Made by a program: the position numbers and the translations under genes
The notes under the pieces: generated by a model
Database searches by the model: none
The model's input: only the letters and a program-made list of their open reading frames with translations
What the model was told of the DNA's origin: nothing
Part shown: positions 1 to 9,281 of the stretch, piece after piece
Numbering within the stretch: position 1 is the stretch's first letter
How the letters are laid out: every line of letters starts with the position of its first letter
Source: Prevotella sp. 10(H)
Lineage (GTDB): Bacteria; Bacteroidota; Bacteroidia; Bacteroidales; Dysgonomonadaceae
NCBI RefSeq assembly: GCF_000711235.1
Contig: NZ_JOMI01000001.1
Span: 496,001-560,000 of the forward strand
Reading direction: 5' to 3'
Length of the DNA stretch: 64,000 nt

Positions 1-854
1 TTATCTATCAACCTGAAGTAATACCGACCGTATCCGCGATTATCGATAATGGAACTTCTTCCCTGTCTGAGTTTATTGATTTTTTTACCGTCTTCGGGAG
101 AGACAGGTATAAGGGAATAGGCATCAAAATTTAAGACAAGAAAGCTGTAATCGCCGTATTTTATATAATCCTGCTCTACAACATCTATAAGATGTAATTG
201 ATAACCATTTCTGTCGAAATCGTATTTTACAATATCCACATTTTTATCGAAATAATAAACAGATGAAAAATCAAAATTATTTATTGCATCATGCAGCATC
301 TTTGAATATTCGGGCTTAACAGAATTAAATTCAAATTCATCCGTCCTGCATTTTTTTCCTAGTTCCTTATCTCTGGCAACAATATATGAAAGTAAAACTT
401 CATCGGTCACTTCTAATTTATTCACACGTAAACAAAAGGCCATCATTAAATCATCGCTCAGATGTTTTGCATCAGGATATAAGCGTTTTGCCGGATAGAC
501 AATAATCTCTCCATCCTGTATTGCAGGATTTATTTCTACATATAATACTTTATTAGTCGACAGTTCGCGCGTCTGTACGGTGATAACTTTGTGCACATCA
601 TCGGAAATTTTTATATCGGTTACCTGCAGTTTGGAATAACTGATATCGTTTTCATAACCGAAAAATTGATCTTTTATATCGGGGCGCATCGTCCTGATAT
701 AGATATATTTGTTGTAATTGGCTCTGTATCCGGCCTGAATAATATCTCCGTTCTTTAATATACGCCCATCAAATAACTCCACAGAATTAAGCTGCGGGAA
801 TAGGGATGATGCAAACACTGTTAGCAAAAACAGAATAGTTGTAAATCGTTTCAT
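1..854 (-). CDS. Secreted hypothetical protein, C-terminus cut off by window edge
   Basis: An open frame on the minus strand starts at ATG 852-854 and stays open to the left edge, giving at least 284 codons with no stop. The N-terminus (MKRFTTILFLLTVFASSLFP) is a clear Sec signal peptide, so the protein is exported to the periplasm or beyond. The mature part is rich in Asp, Tyr and Lys and shows no motif I recognise. It is transcribed divergently from the GH95 gene. Its function is unknown, and no family is assigned. The reading frame is convincing because translation from both the start and the window edge gives ordinary protein sequence. Confidence 0.75.
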   Translation of the reverse strand, partial: MKRFTTILFLLTVFASSLFPQLNSVELFDGRILKNGDIIQAGYRANYNKYIYIRTMRPDIKDQFFGYENDISYSKLQVTDIKISDDVHKVITVQTRELSTNKVLYVEINPAIQDGEIIVYPAKRLYPDAKHLSDDLMMAFCLRVNKLEVTDEVLLSYIVARDKELGKKCRTDEFEFNSVKPEYSKMLHDAINNFDFSSVYYFDKNVDIVKYDFDRNGYQLHLIDVVEQDYIKYGDYSFLVLNFDAYSLIPVSPEDGKKINKLRQGRSSIIDNRGYGRYYFRLID

Positions 855-1005
855 GTAGTGTAGTTTGTAGTTAAGTTTTAACAAATTTAATAAAAAAGAC
901 CACATCCGGTGAATATACGATTACTTTTACTGATAAAAATGTAAATATATAGATTTGTCCTATATTTTGGAAGATTCTTCATATCCATGTTAAAACAGAA
1001 CGAAG

Positions 1006-1013
1006 TATCTTTG
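1006..1013 (+). promoter_or_regulatory. Candidate -7 box of the GH95 gene
   Basis: TATCTTTG matches the Bacteroidetes -7 consensus TAnnTTTG and lies 37 bases before the GH95 start codon. A second match, TAGATTTG, lies at 950-957. No good TTTG -33 box is seen at the usual distance from either. Confidence 0.45.
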
Positions 1014-1050
1014 CTATCTTGAGTAAAAATCGACTAAAGAGAAAGTATTA

Positions 1051-3465
1051 ATGAAAAACATAATCGAGTATTTATTATTTGCCCTAGTGATAATACTACC
1101 TTATTCGTGCAACACCGATCCGATAAATCAAGACCAAAAAGACAGCGTTAATAAACTTTGGTATTCGCAACCGGCAAAAGAGTGGATGGAATCGCTGCCC
1201 TTAGGAAACGGACGTATGGGAATTACCGCTTTCGGAGGTGTGGAGGACGAAATGATTACCCTCAACGAAATTACATTGTGGGCCGGGCAATACAATGAGA
1301 ATATGCACCGGAAGGCCGGAAAGAAAGTGGTAGACGAAATACGTCAGGCTTTTTTTGACGGAAACTACAAGAAGGGAAACGATATGGCCACTGAACACCT
1401 TGCAGGTAACGGCGAACTATTCGGATCTCACGTTCCGCTGGGTAATCTGATAATAAAACAGAAATACGCTTCCGGTGAAGTATCAGACTATAAGAGAGAA
1501 TTGAACCTGTATAATTCGATACATACCACTTCATTCAAAAAAGGAGATATAAATTATACAAGGGAATATTTTTGCAGCAACCCGGACGATATCTTCATTG
1601 CACTCTTTTCTGCCGATAAATCCAATAGCATCAACTTCTCCCTTTCATTCGATATGTACCGCGATGCCGCTTTCGTGCCCACTCAGGATGGCATTGAATT
1701 TTCCGGTCAGGTATCGTTCCGTGGGCTTTCCGGTGTACATTTTCAGGGAAATCTGGGGCTTAAACTGGAGGGCGGAGCTATTGAGATAAATGATAAGACT
1801 TTAGAAATCAAAGACGCTACAAAGGTTCTACTTGCATTTGATATACGCACCGATTATAGTAATGACCAATATCAATCGGATACCCGAAATACTGTAAAAA
1901 AGGCCTTAAACCAAGAGTACAACACTCTAAAGGAGAGGCATATTGCCGATTATCAGAACCTATACAACAGGGCAGAACTTTATTTGGGAGACAGCCCCCA
2001 CTACCAACTTCCGACAGATGAAAGGTGGAAGAAAGTAAAAGAGGGCAATAACGATATCGGAATAGATGCTTTATTTTTTAATTATGCCCGCTACCTGATT
2101 ATTGCGGCTTCACGCGAGAATTCTCCCCTACCCGCCAATTTGCAGGGAATCTGGAATGACAATCTTGCCAATAATATGGGTTGGGCAAACGATTATCACC
2201 TCGATATCAATACCCAGCAAAACTATTGGCTGACAAACGTCGGCAACTTACAGGAACTGAACGCTCCCCTGTTCCGGTATATAGAACATTTAGCCGAACA
2301 CGGGGCTAAAACAGCGAACGATGTATACGGCGCCAATGGGTGGACTGCTCATACCATTGCTAACGTATGGGGATATACAGCATGCGGCGGAGGTGTGAAC
2401 TGGGGTCTGTTTCCATTGGCGAGTTCTTGGATAGCGACACATCTGTGGACTCAATATGAATATACCCAAGACAAAGAATTTCTTCGCAAACAGGCTTATC
2501 CCTTATTAAAATCGAATGCAGAATTCTTACTCGATTATATGGTAAAACATCCCCAATCGGGCTATTTGGTAGCTGGACCGAGTACATCGCCCGAAAACTC
2601 GTTTTTATATAAAGGGGATAATCTCTCGGTTTCGATGGGAACCACTGCCGACCGTCAATTAGCATACGAAATTTTTACAGCCTGCATCAAGGCTGCTGAA
2701 ATACTGGATACTGACAGCGACTTCCGAAAAGAACTGGAAGATGCAAGGGCATCTCTGTCACCGATGCTTGTAGGCAAGAACGGCGGACTGCAGGAATGGT
2801 ACGAAGATTTGGAAGAGGCACAGCCTAATCATCGCCATACGACACATCTTTTGGGCTTTTACCCCTTCAATCAGATTTCGTATGATAAGACACCCGAGTT
2901 AGTCGAAGCCGTAAAGAAAACAATAGATTTGAGGCTCAACGCCAAAGATTGGGAAGATGTAGAGTGGAGCCGTGCTAATATGATTTGCATGTATGCCCGT
3001 TTGCTCGATGCTGAAAAGGCATATGAAAGCGTGGTAGGCCTGCAACGGGAATTTACCCGCGAAAATCTGCTGACTATTTCTCCCGAAGGAATTGCCGGAG
3101 CGCCTTATGACCTGTTTATCTTCGATGGAAATGAAGCAGGTGCCGCCGGTATTGCCGAAATGCTGTTACAGTCCCAAAATGGCTATATCGAATTCCTGCC
3201 CGCACTGCCCGCGCAATGGCATACAGGCTACTTCAAAGGACTGTGTGTAAAAGGCGGAGCCCACGTCGACCTGAATTGGAAAGACGGGAAAATCCGCAGT
3301 GCAACAATCACGGCAACGGCAAACAACACATTTAATATTAAGACAGGCAGCCAGAAAGAAAAATATAAACTGAATAAACAATCGATAAATCCGGATATTA
3401 AAGATAAAATCGTCAATATTCCTATGTCTGCGGGAGACGTCCTCGAAATAATCTATACAGATTGA
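1051..3465 (+). CDS. GH95 family glycoside hydrolase (alpha-L-fucosidase or alpha-L-galactosidase)
   Basis: This 804-residue protein has a lipoprotein-type signal (hydrophobic segment ending PYSC, Cys20). The N-terminal region (about 35-270) is the GH95 beta-sandwich, with the typical GNGRMG and LNEITLWAG motifs, followed by an (alpha/alpha)6 barrel. The general acid is probably Glu515 in the GPSTSPENS motif; the GH95 Asp that activates a catalytic Asn-bound water is probably Asp692 in FDGNEAG. The segment at 385-387 reads D-I-N. In the bifidobacterial 1,2-fucosidase AfcA the two catalytic residues here are both Asn, so one has been replaced. GH95 enzymes remove terminal alpha-1,2-L-fucose or, in some variants, alpha-L-galactose, so substrate specificity is open. 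It lies about 1.3 kb before the galactan regulator but is separated from it by a terminator. Confidence 0.9.
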   Translation: MKNIIEYLLFALVIILPYSCNTDPINQDQKDSVNKLWYSQPAKEWMESLPLGNGRMGITAFGGVEDEMITLNEITLWAGQYNENMHRKAGKKVVDEIRQAFFDGNYKKGNDMATEHLAGNGELFGSHVPLGNLIIKQKYASGEVSDYKRELNLYNSIHTTSFKKGDINYTREYFCSNPDDIFIALFSADKSNSINFSLSFDMYRDAAFVPTQDGIEFSGQVSFRGLSGVHFQGNLGLKLEGGAIEINDKTLEIKDATKVLLAFDIRTDYSNDQYQSDTRNTVKKALNQEYNTLKERHIADYQNLYNRAELYLGDSPHYQLPTDERWKKVKEGNNDIGIDALFFNYARYLIIAASRENSPLPANLQGIWNDNLANNMGWANDYHLDINTQQNYWLTNVGNLQELNAPLFRYIEHLAEHGAKTANDVYGANGWTAHTIANVWGYTACGGGVNWGLFPLASSWIATHLWTQYEYTQDKEFLRKQAYPLLKSNAEFLLDYMVKHPQSGYLVAGPSTSPENSFLYKGDNLSVSMGTTADRQLAYEIFTACIKAAEILDTDSDFRKELEDARASLSPMLVGKNGGLQEWYEDLEEAQPNHRHTTHLLGFYPFNQISYDKTPELVEAVKKTIDLRLNAKDWEDVEWSRANMICMYARLLDAEKAYESVVGLQREFTRENLLTISPEGIAGAPYDLFIFDGNEAGAAGIAEMLLQSQNGYIEFLPALPAQWHTGYFKGLCVKGGAHVDLNWKDGKIRSATITATANNTFNIKTGSQKEKYKLNKQSINPDIKDKIVNIPMSAGDVLEIIYTD

Positions 3466-3499
3466 GCCGGATAATCACCTGATAAAAAACATACTATTG

Positions 3500-3580
3500 A
3501 CTATCAATATGATAGTTGACAAAATCCCTTTTTGATGAGTTGAGAAAGATAATTTTCATCTATCCCGACTCATCAAAAAG
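3500..3580. other. Two hairpins downstream of the GH95 gene
   Basis: The 324-base gap after GH95 holds a perfect 6-bp hairpin (ACTATC 3500-3505, GATAGT 3511-3516) and a perfect 13-bp inverted repeat (3528-3540 with 3568-3580, arms CTTTTTGATGAGT and its complement). Neither has a T-run after it, so they may be processed 3' ends or a Rho-independent terminator of weak type. The rest of the gap to 3789 is AT-rich without other structure that I can name. Confidence 0.35.
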
Positions 3581-3789
3581 CATATTTACGTTAAAAAAAC
3601 AAGTTGCTGAAACTTGCTTCCGATACCGTCTACAGGGCATATAACACAGCTTATTATTCTTTTTTCACTTTGCGTAAAAATAAATAAAAAAATTATTGAT
3701 TTTTCCAAAACAATCAAAATCGCCGTTTGTTATTTAGCTGTATGTATGCATATCATTTTGTTTGTTATATTACTTTTAAACTTACGGTT

Positions 3790-4620
3790 ATGAAAAAGAA
3801 AATTAAATACTTGTCAATGTTGGCATTCTTAGCGGTGTTTGCCATTTCCTGTTCGGATACGGAAGAGGCGGCAGAACCTGAAAAAACGCTCAAAGCTGCC
3901 GATTCTCCTTTGTTGGTTGCCACTCCCGAAGAACTTTATTTTGATATTGCAGTAGGCAACAGCCTCGAAAAAAATGTGAATATAAAAAATGCAGGTTTAT
4001 CCTCACTATCGGCTCTTACCAATTTTACGGTTATCGTACAGGGAGCTGATGCCGACCAGTTTGTTGCAGAAGAACCCAACCTTAATCTGGCTCAGTTATT
4101 ACAAGCTCTTCTAGGCAACGGAATCAACATTCCGGTATCTTATTTCCCTACAGAAAGCGGCCCTCACGAAGCTGAATTACTTGTTACAGCCACTTTGTTA
4201 GGTGTGGTAGCACCCGTGCAGAAAACTATTCCGCTGCATGGTACGACAACAGCGCTTCCCGGCCCTGTTGTAGTTAGTACCGTACCTGCCAACGGAGGAA
4301 GTACAACGTTCGACAGCAGAGTACCAAATGTGGTAGGAACTCCTAAAGGCCAATATCACATAGATATTGTTTTTAATCAGAATATTACTACTACCGGTGA
4401 TTTAGACGTTGAATATCTGAATACTACCGGAGCAGAAATACAGACTATTCAGGTAGTTAATAACAATACGCTGCGGATTACTGTATGGGAAGAAAGCCTG
4501 AGTGCCAGTGTACCTCACTATCTTGTCATACGCGGAGGTTCAGTCAGAGGTACCAATAATGTCGTTAACCAGAACGATATCAACCTTACCTACAGTGTTA
4601 CCGGCGGTATTCCAAATTGA
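3790..4620 (+). CDS. Ig-like domain surface lipoprotein
   Basis: The frame is open from 3727, but the ATG at 3790 is the better start: it gives the signal peptide MKKKIKYLSMLAFLAVFAIS with lipobox Cys, whereas the upstream part is not signal-like. The 276-residue product has a first beta-sandwich (about residues 40-145, LYFDIAVGNSLEKNVNIKNAG, of the type seen in choice-of-anchor and ASPM/SPD-2-like domains) and a second domain (about 155-275, VVSTVPANGG.. with DIVFNQNIT) resembling the bacterial Ig-like Big_5 fold. No catalytic residues are visible. It is probably lipid-anchored and perhaps a binding or structural protein. It is followed by a strong terminator. The link to GH95 is only by position. 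Confidence 0.65.
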   Translation: MKKKIKYLSMLAFLAVFAISCSDTEEAAEPEKTLKAADSPLLVATPEELYFDIAVGNSLEKNVNIKNAGLSSLSALTNFTVIVQGADADQFVAEEPNLNLAQLLQALLGNGINIPVSYFPTESGPHEAELLVTATLLGVVAPVQKTIPLHGTTTALPGPVVVSTVPANGGSTTFDSRVPNVVGTPKGQYHIDIVFNQNITTTGDLDVEYLNTTGAEIQTIQVVNNNTLRITVWEESLSASVPHYLVIRGGSVRGTNNVVNQNDINLTYSVTGGIPN

Positions 4621-4662
4621 TTTTTCCAATTTTTATTTAATGTCTTAGTCTAAATGAATGAG

Positions 4663-4696
4663 AAGAGGGTGTATTTTTATGCACCCTCTTTTTTAT
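4663..4696 (+). terminator. Intrinsic terminator after the Ig-like lipoprotein gene
   Basis: A perfect 9-bp stem (AAGAGGGTG 4663-4671 with CACCCTCTT 4682-4690) is followed by a T-run. It separates the 1051-4620 block from the HTCS gene. Confidence 0.85.
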
Positions 4697-4769
4697 GTTA
4701 ATCAGGCTGTACCGGAGGTTTCTAAAAGCATTTTAACAGGATAAAGAGAATCGATGATGTAAAAAATGC

Positions 4770-4777
4770 TATATTTG
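4770..4777 (+). promoter_or_regulatory. Candidate -7 box of the HTCS gene
   Basis: TATATTTG matches TAnnTTTG and lies 24 bases before the ATG at 4802. No TTTG -33 box is seen at the expected distance. Confidence 0.45.
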
Positions 4778-4801
4778 TAACAATCTGATATCGGCCGAAA
4801 A

Positions 4802-7800
4802 ATGCAAAAGTGCTTCTTCCATATATTATTTGTTCTTCTGTTCAGTTCTTCCCTCTGGTGCCAAAACAGGAATTATCAGACATTCAAAAATATAATTCCC
4901 AATTCGGAAGCATCTACCGTGCACTGCTTTGCACAGGACACACAGGGTTTGATATGGATAGGTACCAACAAAGGGCTGTTCTCTTACGACGGATATTCTA
5001 CACAGCAGCATTTTACATTCGGCGACAGCACAAATACACTGATATACTCTATCCTGATATACGACAGCAGCTACCTGCTTCTGGGCACAGATAACGGCTT
5101 GCTTATATACAATTACCAGACTGACCAATATGAACAGTTTCCTGCCGATTTCCCTCCCGATATAAGGGCTTTAGCGGTACATGACAACGACCTTTGGATA
5201 GGTTCGATCAGAGGCTTATACAGATACTCACTGCAGAAAAAACAAATAGAACAAATCAACAGGGGGCTTCCGCACAATACGATATACTCGCTTCTGCAGG
5301 CATCCGACAATAACTTATACATCGGCACATACAACGGTTTCTGCAGATACATTTCCGAAACCGGAAAGTTCGAGATTATCAACTTACCGTCGGATACAAG
5401 AAGAAACAACCAGTTTATTAATTCCCTGCTGGAAGATAATAACAATAATATCTGGATAGGAACCGAAGGCGCACTCTTTAAATACAGCTTAAAGGACAAA
5501 AGCATAGAAGACATCCCTCATTTCCACAACAATTCGATAAAATCGCTTGCACTCGACGAAGATAATAACCTGATACTGGCTACCGACAACGGGCTGTATA
5601 CCTATAACAATTCTAATAAAGGCATACAGCATTATGTCCACGATTCGCGCAACAGTAAATCCCTAAGCAATAATATCATATGGGGTGCATTCGCCGATAA
5701 AGAAAAGAATATCTGGCTGGGTACCGATTACGGCATTTCCCTGTCGTGCAACAACCGTACTTTCCAGTCGGTACCAATTTCTGAGATTACAGGCATTGGC
5801 GACGGCAACCGTTTCCATTCCATATTTAAGGATTCACGCGGCAATTTCTGGTTTGGAGGTACAAACGGGCTTATCGTATCGCCTTCGCCCACAAACAATA
5901 CGGATGCTACTATCTGGTACCGGATGGGCGACAAAAAATATCCGATATCGCACAACCGCATCCGAAACATCTATGAAGATAAAGATCACAACCTGTGGGT
6001 GGCTACCGACGGCAGCATCAACAGATACGACTACCAAAAGAAGCAGTTCATCCACTATACGATAATAGACAGCACACAGACTCTGAACTCGAACTGGGCA
6101 TATTATATATTCGAGGATGATAAAAAGCAGTTGTGGATAGCAACCTGCCTCGGAGGCATCTTCGTCGTGAATAAAGAAAACCTGTTGAAGTCTTCCGGCA
6201 ACTATATTGCCGATAAGAATTATTCGACACTCAACGGATTATCGGGCGATTTTGTCAACCAGATCATACCCGATCCTCACGGCAATGTGTGGGTACTTCT
6301 ATACAACAACGGTATAGACAAGATAAACACCGCAACCGGAAAAATAGAAAAATTTCCTATTGAGCACGGCACAAATAACGAAAATCCCAATTATATAATT
6401 CTCGATAATGAAGGCTTCCTGTGGGCGGGCTATCGTGGCGGACTGGTGCGGATAAATACGAAAGACAATAGTTCCGAATTCATTAAATTCGCGACTTTCA
6501 GCAATAGTGAGATACTTTCATTGAACGAAATAGACGAAAATATCTGGATTTCGACTACCGAAGGCATATGGGTACTGGATAAAAAGACTTTCGATGTGAA
6601 GAGGCTCAATGTCCCCAATCAATCATATACCTGTTCCTATTATGATAAAAGTACAAACAAAATCTATATGGGCGGCGTAGATGAATTTACACTGCTGTCG
6701 CCCGATATACAGCACGATAAACCGGATGATGCGACGCTGGTATTTACCGCCCTCTATGTCAACGATAATCTGTATGATACATCGCAAGACAAAGGAAACA
6801 GCATCCGTTATCTGGACGAAATACAACTGAATTACAAACAAAACAACCTGACTTTCGAATTCTCCGACCTCACCTACTCCGAAGAAGAAACATCCAAATT
6901 TGTATATAAACTTGAAGAATTGGATAAGGACTGGAATATACTGAATCAGGATCTTAACCGTATTTCGTATACAAATCTCGAATATGGCAAATACAGGCTG
7001 ATAGTAAGCAAACTGGATTCATCAGGGAAGCCTTCCGCTATATCCCGTACCCTTGTTATAAACATTAGTCCGCCATGGTATTATACTATCTGGGCAAAAT
7101 GCCTATATGGCGTTCTGGTTTTAGCACTCATCGTATGGATTATAAATTTCTTCCGCGTGAGGCACAATCTGAGGATAGAGCGTATAGAAAAGGAGAAAAC
7201 CGTAGAGCTTACAAATCTGAAGATAGACTTTTTTACGAATGTATCCCATGAGTTCAAAACTCCGCTGAGCCTCATCATCGCACCTGTAAGCAAGCTTTTG
7301 CTGGAAATAAAAGACCCGCAGAAAAAACAACAGTTAGAAAACGTACAGAAAAACGCTTTGCAGCTCAATTCGCTCATACGGCAAATCCTGGAATTCAGCA
7401 GGACGGATAGTACGACAAATGCTAGCCTCCTGTTATCGCGGGTCGAATTCGTTGAATTTGCAAGAAGCCTGTTTTCCATTTACGAAGAGGGATTTAAGGA
7501 CAAAAAGCTAAACTTTTCGTTTCTCACTGATCATGAAAAAATATACATCAGTATAGATGTCCTCAAAATAGAATCGGTATTGAACAACCTGCTGTCCAAC
7601 GCCTGTAAATATACCGGAGAGGGCGGCAAAATTGAACTCCGCCTCAACTACAGTAAGGACGACAATACGCTGAATATTATACTTTCCGACGAAGGGATAG
7701 GAATTCCCGCAAAGGAGATACCTTATATTTTCGAACGCTATTACCAAACTTCAAAGACGACAGGCTATAAGGAAGGTACAGGAATCGGGCTCTATCTGGT

Positions 7801-8704
7801 AAAAACTTATACCGAACAGCACGGCGGGCAGATATATATCGATTCGGAGGAAAACAAAGGAACTACTATCACCATATCGTTGCCTGTTAAGGATGAGGCA
7901 GAAAACAATAGTGTGCAAGATGAACAGGAAGAGTATACCGTAAACAAAAACAGCCCGCTGATTCTCGTAGTAGACGATAATCCCGAAATCGCAGATTTTA
8001 TAAGCCAGACACTCACTCCGAAATACAGGTGTAAAGTAGCCCACAACGGCAAAATGGCGCTGGAACTGGTAAAGATGCACAACCCCGACCTCATCGTGGC
8101 CGATGTGATGATGCCCGTAATGGACGGCTTGGAAATGAGCCGCCGCATAAGAAAAAGCCTGCCGACATCTACTATACCGATTATACTGCTCACCGCCAAA
8201 GACGACAAGAGTACGGAGATGGAAAGTATCAACCTGAATGTAGATGCATTTATATCCAAGCCGTTCAATCCGGAACTCCTCTTATCGCGCATCAGCCAGC
8301 TATTGAAGAGCAAGCAGCAGATAGAAGACAAGTTGCGGATAGAAACTATTGCTACCCCTCAGGCTATAGAGGCAACATCGCCCGACGAAAAATTCCTTTC
8401 GGAAATAATCGGGATAATCGAAAATAAGATTTCCGACCCCGACCTGAATGTAAATGCGCTGAGCACGATTTCGGGCATCGGTTCGAAACAGATATACAGG
8501 AAAATAAAACAGTTGACGGGCTTGTCACCTGTAGAATATATCCGCTCTATACGGTTGAAAAAAGCTGCCATGCTGCTTTCACAAAAGAAATTTACCGTAG
8601 CCGAAGTAATGTATATGGTCGGATTCTCGAACCATTCTTATTTCTCAAAATGTTTCCAGACAGAATTCGGAAAAACACCTCGGCAGTTTATGGATGGGGA
8701 ATAA
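4802..8704 (+). CDS. Hybrid two-component system sensor/regulator (HTCS) of the galactan PUL
   Basis: This 1300-residue one-protein phosphorelay spans the inner membrane. In order: signal peptide (1-20); a periplasmic double beta-propeller of Reg_prop repeats (about 25-650, many I-W-I-G-T type repeats); a Y_Y_Y domain (about 665-755); a transmembrane helix (about 764-786); HisKA with phospho-acceptor His816 in VSHEFKTP; HATPase_c with N-box NNLLSNACKYT (from 928), DEGIGIP and GTGIGL; a response-regulator receiver with phospho-acceptor Asp1101 in VADVMMPVMDG; and a C-terminal AraC-type HTH (about 1217-1300). HTCS proteins sense an oligosaccharide directly in the periplasm and activate the adjacent PUL. 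Here the neighbours predict a galactan oligosaccharide as ligand, and three direct repeats at 9145-9200 are a candidate binding site. Confidence 0.95.
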   Translation: MQKCFFHILFVLLFSSSLWCQNRNYQTFKNIIPNSEASTVHCFAQDTQGLIWIGTNKGLFSYDGYSTQQHFTFGDSTNTLIYSILIYDSSYLLLGTDNGLLIYNYQTDQYEQFPADFPPDIRALAVHDNDLWIGSIRGLYRYSLQKKQIEQINRGLPHNTIYSLLQASDNNLYIGTYNGFCRYISETGKFEIINLPSDTRRNNQFINSLLEDNNNNIWIGTEGALFKYSLKDKSIEDIPHFHNNSIKSLALDEDNNLILATDNGLYTYNNSNKGIQHYVHDSRNSKSLSNNIIWGAFADKEKNIWLGTDYGISLSCNNRTFQSVPISEITGIGDGNRFHSIFKDSRGNFWFGGTNGLIVSPSPTNNTDATIWYRMGDKKYPISHNRIRNIYEDKDHNLWVATDGSINRYDYQKKQFIHYTIIDSTQTLNSNWAYYIFEDDKKQLWIATCLGGIFVVNKENLLKSSGNYIADKNYSTLNGLSGDFVNQIIPDPHGNVWVLLYNNGIDKINTATGKIEKFPIEHGTNNENPNYIILDNEGFLWAGYRGGLVRINTKDNSSEFIKFATFSNSEILSLNEIDENIWISTTEGIWVLDKKTFDVKRLNVPNQSYTCSYYDKSTNKIYMGGVDEFTLLSPDIQHDKPDDATLVFTALYVNDNLYDTSQDKGNSIRYLDEIQLNYKQNNLTFEFSDLTYSEEETSKFVYKLEELDKDWNILNQDLNRISYTNLEYGKYRLIVSKLDSSGKPSAISRTLVINISPPWYYTIWAKCLYGVLVLALIVWIINFFRVRHNLRIERIEKEKTVELTNLKIDFFTNVSHEFKTPLSLIIAPVSKLLLEIKDPQKKQQLENVQKNALQLNSLIRQILEFSRTDSTTNASLLLSRVEFVEFARSLFSIYEEGFKDKKLNFSFLTDHEKIYISIDVLKIESVLNNLLSNACKYTGEGGKIELRLNYSKDDNTLNIILSDEGIGIPAKEIPYIFERYYQTSKTTGYKEGTGIGLYLVKTYTEQHGGQIYIDSEENKGTTITISLPVKDEAENNSVQDEQEEYTVNKNSPLILVVDDNPEIADFISQTLTPKYRCKVAHNGKMALELVKMHNPDLIVADVMMPVMDGLEMSRRIRKSLPTSTIPIILLTAKDDKSTEMESINLNVDAFISKPFNPELLLSRISQLLKSKQQIEDKLRIETIATPQAIEATSPDEKFLSEIIGIIENKISDPDLNVNALSTISGIGSKQIYRKIKQLTGLSPVEYIRSIRLKKAAMLLSQKKFTVAEVMYMVGFSNHSYFSKCFQTEFGKTPRQFMDGE

Positions 8705-8730
8705 TACTTGCATTTTTTATAAACTTTTTT

Positions 8731-9086
8731 CTGCACGCAATCGTAGATTGTTTGCTTTTCTTTTTGAAACTTCATTTTGGAATTGCCCTGACGCACGACA
8801 AGGGTTTATACAAAACATATCAGAGAAAAGTTTTCTTAATTCTTGTCATGCGCCAGCCGCGCCGTTAGCTTCAAGTACGGGGTACCCGTAGGGCGAAAAA
8901 GGCTGAAAAACGAAAACGTGTTTGAGCTTATCTGCCAATTCGGATTATACAATTTGTTGAGCGAGTTTTTTCGTTTAGCCTTTAACCCCGTGACGGGTCG
9001 GACGTTGAAGCGGGGCGCTAAAGCGTTTTTGGTTCCTTTTGGGGATTAGGCCAAAAGGAACGCAAGCAATCTCCGATTGTGCGCAG
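8731..9086. repeat. MITE-like intergenic repeat with terminal inverted repeats
   Basis: The 577-base gap between the HTCS gene and the next gene is mostly a GC-richer block. Its ends, 8731-8755 and 9062-9086, are imperfect inverted repeats (21 of 25 positions match by my count; the left starts CTGCACGCAATCG, the right ends CGATTGTGCGCAG). Inside is a hairpin, GGTTCCTTTTGG with CCAAAAGGAAC, at about 9031-9061. Small ORFs in it look spurious. The right-end module recurs at 19620-19731. No transposase is present, so if it is mobile it depends on another element. Confidence 0.6.
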
Positions 9087-9144
9087 TAAAACAAGCTTAT
9101 CATCGATACAAAAGACTAAATATAAATGATTTAACTCATAAAAA

Positions 9145-9200
9145 GTCCGATTTGTTAAACTTTCTCCCTGTCCGATTTCTATCTATATCTGTCCAATTTG
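9145..9200 (+). promoter_or_regulatory. Three direct repeats, candidate HTCS operator
   Basis: GTCCGATTTG (9145-9154), GTCCGATTTC (9170-9179) and GTCCAATTTG (9191-9200) stand in the same orientation, with starts 25 and 21 bases apart, just upstream of the promoter of the galactan operon. Direct repeats spaced by about two helical turns fit an AraC-type DNA-binding domain such as that of the HTCS protein encoded upstream. Confidence 0.55.
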
Positions 9201-9227
9201 TGCCGTATATATGCCATTTCATTCGGC

Positions 9228-9235
9228 TAAATTTG
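9228..9235 (+). promoter_or_regulatory. Candidate -7 box of the galactan operon
   Basis: TAAATTTG matches TAnnTTTG and lies 46 bases before the ATG at 9282. The expected -33 position carries no TTTG, as is common for activator-dependent promoters. Confidence 0.55.
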
Positions 9236-9281
9236 TAATTGTTATTGTATGAAAGAATAACAAAATTTAACCGGATCGACC

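Noticed and set aside
8650-9049. Three small ORFs after the HTCS gene
   Set aside because: They overlap the end of the HTCS gene or lie within the inverted-repeat element, with no ribosome site and no family features.
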